64,000 bases of DNA from Eikenella exigua. Lineage in GTDB: Bacteria; Pseudomonadota; Gammaproteobacteria; Burkholderiales; Neisseriaceae. The DNA lies in contig NZ_CP038018.1 in NCBI RefSeq assembly GCF_008805035.1, forward strand, positions 372,001 through 436,000, written 5' to 3'. The translations under genes were made by a program, and so were the position numbers. Shown here piece after piece: positions 34,201 to 41,887 of this stretch. A model generated the notes under the pieces. It searched no databases. It was not told the DNA's origin and saw only the letters and a program-made list of their open reading frames with translations. Position 1 is the first letter of the stretch, and each line of letters starts with the position of its first letter.

Positions 34201-35778
34201 ATGACCCCCATTCCCGTAAGTATCACCATGCTGGTGAAAAACGCCGAGCGGCACTTGGAAGCCTGCTTGGCCGCGCTGGCCGAGTTTGACGAAATCATCG
34301 TGTTTGACAACGGCTCCACCGACGGCACGCTCGATATTGCCCGCCGCTTCCCCAATGTAGCGGTACATCATCACGACTTTATCGGCTTCGGCCCGATGAA
34401 AAACCTGGCCGCCGGTTTGGCGCGTAACGATTGGGTGCTCAATATCGACAGCGACGAAATCCTGCCGCCCGAGCAAGTGGAAGCCATCCGCGCGCTGGAT
34501 TGGGGCGACAGCGGCAAAATCTACGCCCTGCCGCGCCTGAACCATTATCGCGGCCGCCCCATCAAAAGCTGCGGCTGGTATCCGGATTGGGTGAAACGCC
34601 TCTACCAGCGCCAAACCGTGCGCTTCAACGACAACCAAGTGCATGAGTCCCTGATCGAACCGGCCGGCAGCAGCGTGGTGCGGCTACCTGAAAAACATCC
34701 GCTCCTGCATTATTCGTTCGACGGCGCTGCTGCCCTCATCAGCAAAATGCAGCACTACACTGATTTGTTTGCCGCGCAGCAGCAATTCAAACGGCGCGCT
34801 TCGGTGCTCAGCGCAGTAGGGCATGGTGCGGCGGCGTTTTTCAAAAACTATATTTTGAAACGCGGCATGCTCGACGGCGGCGACGGCTGGACGATTGCCT
34901 TTGCCAACGCCAGCGGTGCCTACTACAAATACATCAAGCTGCACGAGGCCAACCAGCGGCTTACCGTGTCGCTCATCATCACCACGTACAACCGCCCAGA
35001 CGCGCTGGAAGCCGTGTTGCGTTCGGTGCTGGCGCAGCGCGTGTTGCCGCAGGAAGTGATTGTGGCCGACGACGGCTCGCGCGACGATACCCGTGCCGTG
35101 GTTGAACGCTATCGGGCGCAGTTCCCCGTGCCGCTGTTGCACGCCTGGCAGCCCGACGACGGTTTCCGCCTGGCCGAATCGCGCAACCGCGCCTTGGCGC
35201 AGGCGGGCAGCGACTATATCGTGATTATCGACGGCGATATGGTGCTGCATCCCGAATTTATCGCCGACCACAAACACGCCGCGAAAAAAGGCCTGTTTGT
35301 GCAGGGCAGCCGCGTGATCCTCACGCCCGAGAAAACCAACGAGCTGCTGGACAACCCTTCAAGCTACCGCGTGCTCAAATGGTATGAAAAGGGCTTGGAA
35401 AAACGTTTTGAAAAACGCTTCTCCGCCTGCCGCCTGCCGTGGCTGTCCAAACGCATCCTGCGCCGCGAAACCCGCGATGATTTCCACGGCATCCGCGGCT
35501 GCAATATGGCTTTCTTCCGCGAAGACGCGCTGAAAATCAACGGCTTCAACAGCGATTTTGTCGGCTGGGGGCGTGAAGACAGCGAATTTGTCGCCCGCTT
35601 TTTCAACAACGGCGGCCAACGCGCCAACCTGAAATTCGCCGCCGTGGCCTACCACCTCTACCACCCCGAAGCCGAACGCGCCGCCCTGCCGGAAAACGAC
35701 CGCCTGCTGGCCGCCGCTCAGGAGCAGAAGTTGGTGTGGTGTGAAAACGGAGTAGATCGGTTTTTGCCCGCAGAGTAA
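34201..35778 (+). CDS. Two-domain family 2 glycosyltransferase (LPS/exopolysaccharide type)
   Basis: The start is the ATG at 34201 after AGGAG; a longer open frame runs through a DUS-tailed repeat and is not used. The 525-residue product has two GT2 domains. Residues 1-250 resemble WaaE/LgtF-like beta-1,4-glucosyltransferases, with VFDNGSTDGT and the DxD-like NIDSDEILPP. Residues ~254-525 are a second GT-A domain with IITTYNRPDALEAVLRSVL, VADDGSRDDT, the DXD IIDGDMV and DFVGWGREDSEF. The protein probably adds two sugars to the LOS inner core or a related glycan. A DUS (RLPEKHP) lies in domain 1. Confidence 0.85.
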   Translation: MTPIPVSITMLVKNAERHLEACLAALAEFDEIIVFDNGSTDGTLDIARRFPNVAVHHHDFIGFGPMKNLAAGLARNDWVLNIDSDEILPPEQVEAIRALDWGDSGKIYALPRLNHYRGRPIKSCGWYPDWVKRLYQRQTVRFNDNQVHESLIEPAGSSVVRLPEKHPLLHYSFDGAAALISKMQHYTDLFAAQQQFKRRASVLSAVGHGAAAFFKNYILKRGMLDGGDGWTIAFANASGAYYKYIKLHEANQRLTVSLIITTYNRPDALEAVLRSVLAQRVLPQEVIVADDGSRDDTRAVVERYRAQFPVPLLHAWQPDDGFRLAESRNRALAQAGSDYIVIIDGDMVLHPEFIADHKHAAKKGLFVQGSRVILTPEKTNELLDNPSSYRVLKWYEKGLEKRFEKRFSACRLPWLSKRILRRETRDDFHGIRGCNMAFFREDALKINGFNSDFVGWGREDSEFVARFFNNGGQRANLKFAAVAYHLYHPEAERAALPENDRLLAAAQEQKLVWCENGVDRFLPAE

Positions 35779-35791
35779 GCGCTGCAAATGA

Positions 35792-35847
35792 TATAGTGGA
35801 TTAACAAAAATCAGGACAAGGCGGCGAGCCGCAGACAGTACAGATAT
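35792..35847. repeat. Correia element, truncated copy left of the IS
   Basis: TATAGTGGATTAACAAAAA is the classical 5' arm of Correia elements, followed by TCAGGACAAGGCGGCGAGCC and GCAGACAGTACAG of its interior. The copy breaks off where the next Correia element, now split by the IS, begins. Confidence 0.75.
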
Positions 35848-35850
35848 AGT

Positions 35851-36706
35851 AGACCTCTTGCGAAAATATCCTGAAGATTTACAATCCCCGTATGAAATAT
35901 GAAAACCTCACCCAAAGAAGCGACAGGGAATTCAAACGGCTCACAGGTGTAACGCCCGTCCTTTTTCACGAAATGCTGCAAGTCATCACAGAAGCAGAAA
36001 GCCGGAAGATCCAGTCAGGCAGGCCGCATACGCTCGGTTTGGCAGACCAACTGCTGCTTACCCTGAGCTATCTGCGCCATTACCATACCCAACTCGAATT
36101 GGCCGCCATCTACGGCCTTTCCGAAAGTAATGTCTGCCGCACCATCCGTAAAACCGGGGACGCCCTCATCCGTTGCAAACGTTTTTCCCTGCCAAAGCAC
36201 AAGAATCCGGCCGACCAAACGGTCATTATTGACGTGACCGAAAGCCCGATTGAACGTCCCAAAAAAACAGCGGCAGTATTACAGCGGCAAGAAAAAGCGG
36301 CACACGGTTAAAATCCAGGTCGTATACGGCAGAGAAACCGAAAAAATCATCAGCATCCGGACGGGGATGGGTGCTCAGCACAACATGCGTTTAGCCAGGA
36401 GGCACTTTACAGGGCTTTATCCCTACAAAATGGTCATTGCGGATAAGGGTTATCAAGGATTGGCCAAGACCGGATTACAGACCCCGAAAAAGAAATCCAA
36501 ATATCATCCGCTGAATAAACAGGATAAAGAGGCGAACAGGCGGTTAGGCAAACTCAGAACCGTCGTCGAGCACATCAACAGGAAACTGAAGATATTCAAA
36601 ATATTGTCGCTGCCTTACCGCAACAGGCGGAAACGGTTCGGGTTAAGGGCAAATCTGATTGCAGGACTGGTTAATGCGATGGGATGAATATTTTCGCAAG
36701 AGGTCT
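35851..36706 (+). mobile_element. IS5-family insertion sequence
   Basis: Perfect 19-bp terminal inverted repeats AGACCTCTTGCGAAAATAT (35851-35869 and complement 36688-36706) bound an 856-bp element. It is flanked by an AGT direct repeat (35848-35850, 36707-36709), the 3-bp target duplication expected of the IS1031-like subgroup. One transposase gene in two frames fills it. It sits in the left arm of a Correia element. Confidence 0.9.
35892..36687 (+). CDS. IS5-family transposase, split by a one-base shift
   Basis: The first frame (from ATG 35892) covers an N-terminal helix-turn-helix (LELAAIYGLSESNVCRTIRK) and the first catalytic Asp in TVIIDVTESPIERP. At the A7 run at 36261-36267 the reading must move by one base. 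The second frame goes on QRQYYSGKKKRHTVKIQV, with the second Asp in VIADKGYQG and the Glu in VVEHINRKLK. With six A residues the frame would be continuous, so this is either programmed slippage or an inactivating indel. All DDE residues are present in the joined protein. Confidence 0.85.
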
Positions 36707-36810
36707 AGTGGATTAAAATTGCGATGATACGGCGTTGCCAACGCCCTTATGTACTACCCGTACACGGCGGGCGTTGCCGCCTTGCCTCATTTTTATTTTA
36801 ATCCACTATA
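36707..36810. repeat. Correia repeat-enclosed element interrupted by the IS
   Basis: Immediately right of the IS comes AGTGGATTAAAATT, a core with GCGTTGCCAACGCC and GCCGCCTTGCC, and the closing arm TTTTAATCCACTATA. The original left bases TATAGT are on the other side of the IS. The size, ~105 bp, matches the short Correia class. Confidence 0.75.
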
Positions 36811-36844
36811 AAAAGGCTACCTGAAATTTTCAGGTAGCCTTTTG
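36810..36844. terminator. DUS-pair terminator after the ABC permease gene
   Basis: AAAAAGGCTACCTGAAA and TTTCAGGTAGCCTTTT form a tight stem next to the Correia arm, just downstream of the permease stop. Confidence 0.8.
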
Positions 36845-36862
36845 GTTGCTGGAAACAGACGG

Positions 36863-37642
36863 TTAACGGTTGCCGTCGGTATTGTATTTTTTCTCCAAGC
36901 GGGCGAAGAACCAGGCCAGTGCCATGGTAAGCATCAGGTAAACCAAGGCGATGAAGTAATATGGCTCTTCATACACATAATAGCGGCCGGCCGCGCTCTT
37001 GGCGACATAGGTGAGCTCGGCTACGGCGATGGTGGCCAAAAGCGAGCTGTCTTTGAGCAGGGTGATGAACTCGTTGCCCAATGGGCCGAGCATGCGGCGC
37101 AGGGTTTGCGGTAGGATGATGTAGCGCATGGCTTGGCCGTAGCTCAAACCGAGCGAGCGGGCGGCTTCCATTTGGCCGCGGTCGATCGATTTGATGCCGG
37201 AGCGGAACACTTCGGTGATGTAGGCACCGGAGTTGAAGGAAAGTGCCAAGATACCGGCCACCAGCGGGGCATAGTTTTGGCGCAGGTAAACAGCCAAATC
37301 GCCGCTGATCAACAGGCCGTTTTGCTGGTGCACCAAAAGGGGAGACCACACGTTGTGCCAAATAAAAATCTGCACCAACATCGGTGTGCCGCGGAATAGG
37401 GTAACGTAGAGGCGCGAGCATTGTTGCAGCAGCCACAGCAGGCCTTTGGTAACGATGTTGCCTTTTTCGATTCGAATCACGCGGATCAGGGCGTTGCACA
37501 AGCCCAGAATCATGCCGAAAAAGGTGGAGGCGGCGGCGATGCCGATGGTGGCCAGCATGCCGAAGAAGAACATTTGGCGATATTCGTAGATAATCGGAAA
37601 ATGTTGGGAAAACAGTTGAATAAGGCCGGTTTCGCTGTTCAT
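36863..37642 (-). CDS. Polar amino acid ABC transporter permease
   Basis: The 259-residue inner-membrane protein of the HisMQ/GlnP family has about five hydrophobic segments. The LFRGTPMLVQIFIWHN stretch and the EAA loop (QMEAARSLGLSYGQAMRYII, LPQ) contact the ATPase. It has the single-permease architecture in which two copies form the pore. The binding protein and ATPase genes are not adjacent, so this is an orphan permease here or part of a dispersed system. A degenerate Correia element lies upstream. Confidence 0.9.
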   Translation of the reverse strand: MNSETGLIQLFSQHFPIIYEYRQMFFFGMLATIGIAAASTFFGMILGLCNALIRVIRIEKGNIVTKGLLWLLQQCSRLYVTLFRGTPMLVQIFIWHNVWSPLLVHQQNGLLISGDLAVYLRQNYAPLVAGILALSFNSGAYITEVFRSGIKSIDRGQMEAARSLGLSYGQAMRYIILPQTLRRMLGPLGNEFITLLKDSSLLATIAVAELTYVAKSAAGRYYVYEEPYYFIALVYLMLTMALAWFFARLEKKYNTDGNR

Positions 37643-37666
37643 GGAAATCTTTGCTCTGCTGCGGTA

Positions 37667-37772
37667 TGGCGAATTAACTTAACTTTTGCTACGACGTTGG
37701 CCCGCCTTGCCGTACTACCTGTACTATCTGCGGCTCGCCGCCTTGTATCGAAAATGTGCTAATCCGCTATCA
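37667..37772. repeat. Degenerate Correia-like element
   Basis: TGGCGAATTAACTTAACTTT, then CGTTGGCCCGCCTTGCCGTA and TGTACTATCTGCGGCTCGCC, closing with GTGCTAATCCGCTATC. The arms have drifted from the standard TATAGTGGATTAA. It lies in the upstream region of the permease gene. Confidence 0.6.
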
Positions 37773-37880
37773 AGGTTTACGGATTTTGACGAAATAAGAA
37801 GCGGATTGTACAAGAAAACGGCGGGTTTGTCAGTCGGCGGCAAGTGGCTGGGAAGGGGGCGTTGGCGGCGAAATGAATGG

Positions 37881-37931
37881 AGGCTACCTGAAAGCGAACT
37901 TCAACGAAGTTAAAACGGGATTCGTTTTCAG
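37881..37931. repeat. DUS-tailed repeat, copy 6 (inverted)
   Basis: AGGCTACCTGAAAG is followed by CGAACTTCAACGAAGTTAAA on the plus strand, the complement of the core repeat, and a closing DUS at the right end. It lies just downstream of pyrF. Confidence 0.6.
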
Positions 37932-37954
37932 GTAGCCTGATTGCGATTGGCTGT

Positions 37955-38692
37955 TTAGTCGGCAGGATTGGCCAGGCGGTTGATTTCGGACAGCATGGCG
38001 GTGGGGTTGGGCGCTTGGGTGATGGGGCGGCCCATCACGAGATAGCTGCTGCCGGCCTCGAGGGCTTGGGCGGGGGTCATGATGCGGCGCTGGTCGTCTT
38101 GATTGCCGCCGGGGTTGGGACGGATGCCGGGCGTAACCAGCACAAATTCGCTGCCGCGCTGCCGGCGCAGGGTGGCGGCTTCGTGTGGGGAGCAGACCAC
38201 GCCGTCGAGGCCGGATTGCTGCGCCAGGGCGGCCCAGCGGGATGCCCAATCGGCGATGGGGTCGGTGAGGCCGAGTTCGTTGAGGTCGGCCTGTTCCATG
38301 CTGGTGAGGATGGTGACGCCGATGAGCAGGGGGCGTTGGCGGTGGTTGGCCACGGCTTCGGCGGCGGCTTCCATCATGCGGCGGCCGCCTGATGTGTGCA
38401 TATCCACCATCCACACGCCCATGTCGGCGGCCACGCGGCAGGCAGCGGCCACGGTGTTGGGGATATCGTGGTATTTGAGGTCGAGGAAGAGTTGGAAGCC
38501 TTGGTTGATTAGGGCTTCGGCCAGACGCCGGCCGGTGGCGGTAAACAGCTCTTTACCGATTTTGAGGCGGCACAAATCGGGGCTTAAGCGGCGCACGAAG
38601 GCGAGGGTGTCGGCTTCGTTGGCAAAGTCGAGGGCGACGATAACGGGGGTGCGGCGGGCGGGCGGAGCGGAGTCGAGGATAAGGGGATTCAT
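37955..38692 (-). CDS. pyrF: Orotidine 5'-phosphate decarboxylase
   Basis: The 245-residue enzyme makes UMP in the last step of pyrimidine synthesis. TPVIVALDFANEADTLAFV opens the barrel, and the catalytic LDLKYHDIPNTV (D-x-K-x-x-D) sits near residue 73. VTPGIRP and the QDDQRRIMTPAQA segment carry the phosphate-binding loop. Length is as in E. coli. It lies in the region where lapA-lapB-pyrF is usual, separated here by a DUF4375-like gene and a DUS terminator. Confidence 0.96.
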   Translation of the reverse strand: MNPLILDSAPPARRTPVIVALDFANEADTLAFVRRLSPDLCRLKIGKELFTATGRRLAEALINQGFQLFLDLKYHDIPNTVAAACRVAADMGVWMVDMHTSGGRRMMEAAAEAVANHRQRPLLIGVTILTSMEQADLNELGLTDPIADWASRWAALAQQSGLDGVVCSPHEAATLRRQRGSEFVLVTPGIRPNPGGNQDDQRRIMTPAQALEAGSSYLVMGRPITQAPNPTAMLSEINRLANPAD

Positions 38693-38723
38693 AGAAATAG
38701 GAGCGGATGGGGTTGAAATAGAA

Positions 38724-38778
38724 AAAGGCTACCTGAAAGCCGTGTTGCTAAGAAATAGGTTTCAGGTAGCCTTTAAAA
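38724..38778 (-). terminator. DUS-pair hairpin upstream of pyrF
   Basis: AAAAAGGCTACCTGAAAG and GGTTTCAGGTAGCCTTTAAAA form a stem between the DUF4375-like gene and pyrF, so pyrF probably has its own promoter. Confidence 0.65.
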
Positions 38779-39288
38779 TTAAGCATCAAGCGGGGGCATG
38801 GGGCTGCCGCTTTCTCCAGCTGCGGCAGTGAGCTCGGCGAATTCTACTGGGTGGCGGCGGATATAGGGGCAGACGGTGCAGAAGTCGTCTTCCGATACCA
38901 GGCAGTAGTCGGCATCGAGCTCGTCGAACTGGGGGAATTGCGCGCGCAACTCTTCAATGCTGCTGCCATTTTGGGCGGCGGCTTGGATGGCGGCGCCGTG
39001 CTGTTGGTAAAGGGCACGGGCGCGGTCGATGATGTTGGGAGTATCGCAAACGCCCCATTGGCGCAGGTATTCAGCGGTTTCGTGGGAGAGGGCATGTTCG
39101 CCTCGGCCATCGGCAATCAGCAGCACGAAGCCGTCGTCTTCCATCAGAAGGTCGAGGCTGAGGTAGGCGAGTAGGGCGCGTTGGGCACCGCTGTAACGTT
39201 CGATAAAACGGTCGCTGTGGCGGATGCGGTGTGTCCACACGTGGAGCATGCGGTACATTTGGTTGATGGTCATCATATTATTGGACAT
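38779..39288 (-). CDS. DUF4375/DMP19-like protein
   Basis: The 169-residue acidic protein has an N-terminal helix (MYRMLHVWTHRIRHSDRF) and the DUF4375-like pattern: LMEDDGFVLLIADGRGEHAL, NIIDRARALYQQHGAAI and LRAQFPQFDELDADYC. The family includes Neisseria DMP19, a DNA mimic that antagonises a repressor, and its high Asp/Glu content fits, but assignment to that function is inference. It is preceded by a tandem repeat and lies downstream of lapB. Confidence 0.55.
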   Translation of the reverse strand: MSNNMMTINQMYRMLHVWTHRIRHSDRFIERYSGAQRALLAYLSLDLLMEDDGFVLLIADGRGEHALSHETAEYLRQWGVCDTPNIIDRARALYQQHGAAIQAAAQNGSSIEELRAQFPQFDELDADYCLVSEDDFCTVCPYIRRHPVEFAELTAAAGESGSPMPPLDA

Positions 39289-39300
39289 TTTATTTCTCCT

Positions 39301-39412
39301 TTAGAACTAAACTACGATGGAACTAAACTACGGTACTACGGTGGAACTAAACTACGGTGGAACTAAACTACGGTACTACGGTGAAACTAAATTTCGGTGA
39401 AGCTAAACTTCA
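39301..39412. repeat. Tandem repeat of about 16 bp between lapB and the DUF4375-like gene
   Basis: AACTAAACTACGGTGG-type units repeat about six times, some with an extra TACTACGG. The units end in drifted AACTAAATTTCGGTGA and AGCTAAACTTC. The array overlaps the lapB stop region and stops about 10 bases before the next gene's ribosome site. Copy number could vary between strains. Confidence 0.8.
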
Positions 39413-40581
39413 ATTTTGTTGGGTGTAAAGGTCTCCCATTTGTTGCAGGCGGGGCAGTGCCAGAAGAACACTTGCGATTTGAAGTGGCAGTGGCGGCAGC
39501 GGTACATCACGTTTTTCTGCAGGGTGCGCCCGATTACGCCGCGCATCATGTCGGCATCGCTCTTCCAGGCGGGGTCGAGGTTGTTCAGGCGCAGGCCGAG
39601 CAGGCGGTATACGCCGCCGAGGTCGGGCTTTTGGCGCACGAGTTCAACGGCGGTTTCGGCCGCTTTTTCTTCGCCGTAGAGCAGCAGCGATTTTTCGTAT
39701 ACCACATTGATTAAATCAAGCTGGGGGAAGGTTTTCAGGTAGCCTGTGAGTACGGCGAGGCCGGCGGCGGCTTCGCCTTGGGCATCGTATGCGTCATACA
39801 GTTTTTCGCCCACCATGCTCAAGTAAGCATGGTTTTGTTTTTCGATGGCGATGTAGGCGGCCACGGCGGCGGGGTAGTTGCCCAGCTTTTGCTCCAAATC
39901 GCCGAGAATCATGTTGGCGCGGGCACATTTGCGGTTGGCGTCCAATGCTTTGGCAATATTGGTACGGGCTTGCTCGAAGTCGGATTTAAACAGGGCGGCT
40001 TGTGCCAGCTCGCAGTGGAATTGGGCGATTTCGAAGCGGTAGGTTTGTTCGTCGTGGCTGAGCAGCTGGGCGGTGTCGATGGCTTTGGCCCAATCGCGGT
40101 CTTGCTGGTAGATATTCAGCAGCACTTGGCGGGCTTGGGCGGCCATATTGCCTTGTTGCAGACCGAGGAAAATCTGCTCGGCGCGGTCTACCAGGCCGGC
40201 GCTTTGGTAGTCTTGCCCAAGCTCAAACAGCACTTGGTTGCGCTTTTCGCCCACGGTTTCTGGCGCCTCGAGCAGGGCTTGGTGCAGGCGGATGGCTTTA
40301 TCGTTTTCGCCGCGCTGGCGGTAGAGTTTGCCTAGGGTGAGGTGCAGCTCGTAGGTGTTGTCGCCGGCGGGCAGCAAGTCGGTCATGTCGGCCAGGTGGC
40401 GGGCGGCGCTGCCGAGGTTGCGGTCTATCAAGGCATCCAGGCTGGCGTAAAACGCGGTGGGCACGGATTTGGCCTGCTTGAGCACGGCTTTCATGTCTAC
40501 CCGGGCGGCAAACCAGCCCATGGCAAAGAAGACGGGCAGCAGGATAATCGGAGTGAGCCACCACCAAATATTGCCGTCCAT
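39403..40581 (-). CDS. lapB: Lipopolysaccharide assembly protein LapB (YciM)
   Basis: The 392-residue inner-membrane protein limits LPS synthesis by feeding LpxC to FtsH. An N-terminal transmembrane helix (WWWLTPIILLPVFFAMGWF) is followed by about eight TPR repeats. The C-terminal rubredoxin-like zinc/iron ribbon has CRHC and CPAC, separated by a short Phe-rich loop. A DUS encodes GYLKTFPQ. It begins 4 bp after the stop of lapA, so lapA-lapB is an operon. Confidence 0.95.
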   Translation of the reverse strand: MDGNIWWWLTPIILLPVFFAMGWFAARVDMKAVLKQAKSVPTAFYASLDALIDRNLGSAARHLADMTDLLPAGDNTYELHLTLGKLYRQRGENDKAIRLHQALLEAPETVGEKRNQVLFELGQDYQSAGLVDRAEQIFLGLQQGNMAAQARQVLLNIYQQDRDWAKAIDTAQLLSHDEQTYRFEIAQFHCELAQAALFKSDFEQARTNIAKALDANRKCARANMILGDLEQKLGNYPAAVAAYIAIEKQNHAYLSMVGEKLYDAYDAQGEAAAGLAVLTGYLKTFPQLDLINVVYEKSLLLYGEEKAAETAVELVRQKPDLGGVYRLLGLRLNNLDPAWKSDADMMRGVIGRTLQKNVMYRCRHCHFKSQVFFWHCPACNKWETFTPNKIEV

Positions 40582-40585
40582 GTGC

Positions 40586-40915
40586 CTATTCCTTTACCGG
40601 GGCGGCGTCGGGCACAGGCTGGGCGGCATCGGCGGGCGCGGGGGTTTGCAGCTGCTCCTGCGCGATCCGGGCGTTTTTGCGTATTTCGTTGCGCAGGCGG
40701 TTGTTTTCATGACGCAAGGAGAGCAGGCGGCCAAACATGGAAAACACGCCGAACACTGCGCCGATAACGAAAAACGCCAAGAGCAGCAGAATCAGCGGTA
40801 GGCTGATTTCGCTGCCGGGCAGATAACTGAAGTTGACGAGATGGGTGTTGAATGCGGCTAAAACGATAAAAACCGCTAAAAGCAGCAGTTTGATGATGAG
40901 CGAAAACAGTTTCAT
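40586..40915 (-). CDS. lapA: LapA-domain membrane protein (DUF1049)
   Basis: The 109-residue protein has two transmembrane helices (LIIKLLLLAVFIVLAAFNTH and SLPLILLLLAFFVIGAVFGV) joined by NFSYLPGSEI, the LapA pattern. A coiled, charged segment and an Ala/Pro-rich tail face the cytoplasm. It works next to LapB in LPS assembly. A single promoter upstream likely drives both. Confidence 0.92.
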   Translation of the reverse strand: MKLFSLIIKLLLLAVFIVLAAFNTHLVNFSYLPGSEISLPLILLLLAFFVIGAVFGVFSMFGRLLSLRHENNRLRNEIRKNARIAQEQLQTPAPADAAQPVPDAAPVKE

Positions 40916-41171
40916 GAAGCTAGGCCTTTCGTCATGCGGGCGGGAATGGATATCAATGGTGAAGTGTAAACTATTTGAGGGGTTTCAGGTAGCCTGCCGG
41001 GCAGTGGGAAGGCTACCTGAAAATATGTTATGATGGTTTCATCTTAAGTAAGTTTGCTGTCATCTAACCTGCATTAAGCGGCTAACCATTTCAAACAATA
41101 ATAAAATATCCAATCAAACCCTGCCGGCTGGATTTTTCTCCCACTCGTTAAACAAATTAAGGAGCAATCTG

Positions 41172-41516
41172 ATGTCTGCAACTGCTGTTACCTCTGTATC
41201 CGAATCCCTATTCAAACTTGGCCTGAACCAGGCGTTGCCCGTGAGCGAGCAGGCCACCACTTCGCGCACTGTGCTGAATAACGACTTGCTGCGTGTGGTG
41301 GCTTTCACGCTTGATGCCGGCCAAGTGCTCACCGAGCACACCTCTACCAAGGCCGTGGTGGTTACCCTGCTGGAAGGCGAGATGGATTTCTCCATCGGCG
41401 CGCGCCACGAAATCCTGCATGCGGGAGATGTGGTGTATCTTGCCCCGAACGAACGCCATGCGTTGAGCGCAGTGAGCGCTTGCCGGATGCAGCTGGTGAT
41501 GGTGAACGTGGATTGA
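41172..41516 (+). CDS. Small cupin-domain protein
   Basis: The 114-residue single-domain cupin has EHTSTKAVVVTLLEGEMDF (motif 1-like, with His and Glu), the glycine before the second strand pair, and GDVVYLAPNERHALSAV (motif 2, with the metal-binding His). Such proteins bind a metal and small molecules; the substrate is not evident. AAGGAG precedes the ATG at the right distance. It is monocistronic. Confidence 0.85.
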   Translation: MSATAVTSVSESLFKLGLNQALPVSEQATTSRTVLNNDLLRVVAFTLDAGQVLTEHTSTKAVVVTLLEGEMDFSIGARHEILHAGDVVYLAPNERHALSAVSACRMQLVMVNVD

Positions 41517-41534
41517 GCTTGGTGCCTCGGGTGT

Positions 41535-41593
41535 TGAAGCTACCTGAAAATGAAATAGCAGCTGGATATGGCTGTTTTTTCAGGTAGCCTTTA
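41535..41593 (+). terminator. DUS-pair terminator after the cupin gene
   Basis: GCTACCTGAAAA and TTTTTTCAGGTAGC enclose an inner stem (ATAGCAGC, GCTGTT), about 20 bp after the stop. Confidence 0.6.
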
Positions 41594-41695
41594 CCCCTGA
41601 TTCCGGGCTACTTGAAAAACGATTTACCCACACAGTCGCTACAAATTTTAACCTAGGGCTAACAGTAGATTAAAAAAACGGTTTGTTACAATGCA

Positions 41696-41736
41696 CCCAA
41701 TGTTCTGCATTGGGTTTTGGCCAAATAAAAGGCCAA
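41696..41736 (+). promoter_or_regulatory. Two consecutive hairpins and a -10 box upstream of the adhesin-complex gene
   Basis: TACAAT (41687-41692) is followed by perfect stem-loops CCCAATG-TTCTG-CATTGGG (41696-41714) and TTGGCC-N8-GGCCAA (41717-41736). They would fold in the 5' leader of the gene at 41888, ahead of a Correia element. The role is unproven. Confidence 0.4.
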
Positions 41737-41756
41737 TCCGCCTAGAGAATACCGAT

Positions 41757-41860
41757 TATAGTGAATTAAATGAGAACGCTACTGCGTTGACTCGCCTTGC
41801 CGTACTACCTGTACTGTCTGCGGCTCGCCGCCTTGTCCCATTCTCATTTTAATCCACTAT
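41757..41860. repeat. Correia repeat-enclosed element, short class
   Basis: TATAGTGAATTAAAT opens and TTTTAATCCACTAT closes the element, with the core CTCGCCTTGCCGTACTAC and TGTACTGTCTGCGGCTCGCC. It separates the hairpins above from the gene at 41888 and may provide a promoter, as other Correia elements do. Confidence 0.8.
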
Positions 41861-41887
41861 TCATTCCAACGTGAAGGGAGTTTGAAA

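Noticed and set aside
39301..39412. Possible CRISPR array
   Set aside because: The repeat units are ~16 bp in direct contact with no unique spacers and no cas genes nearby.
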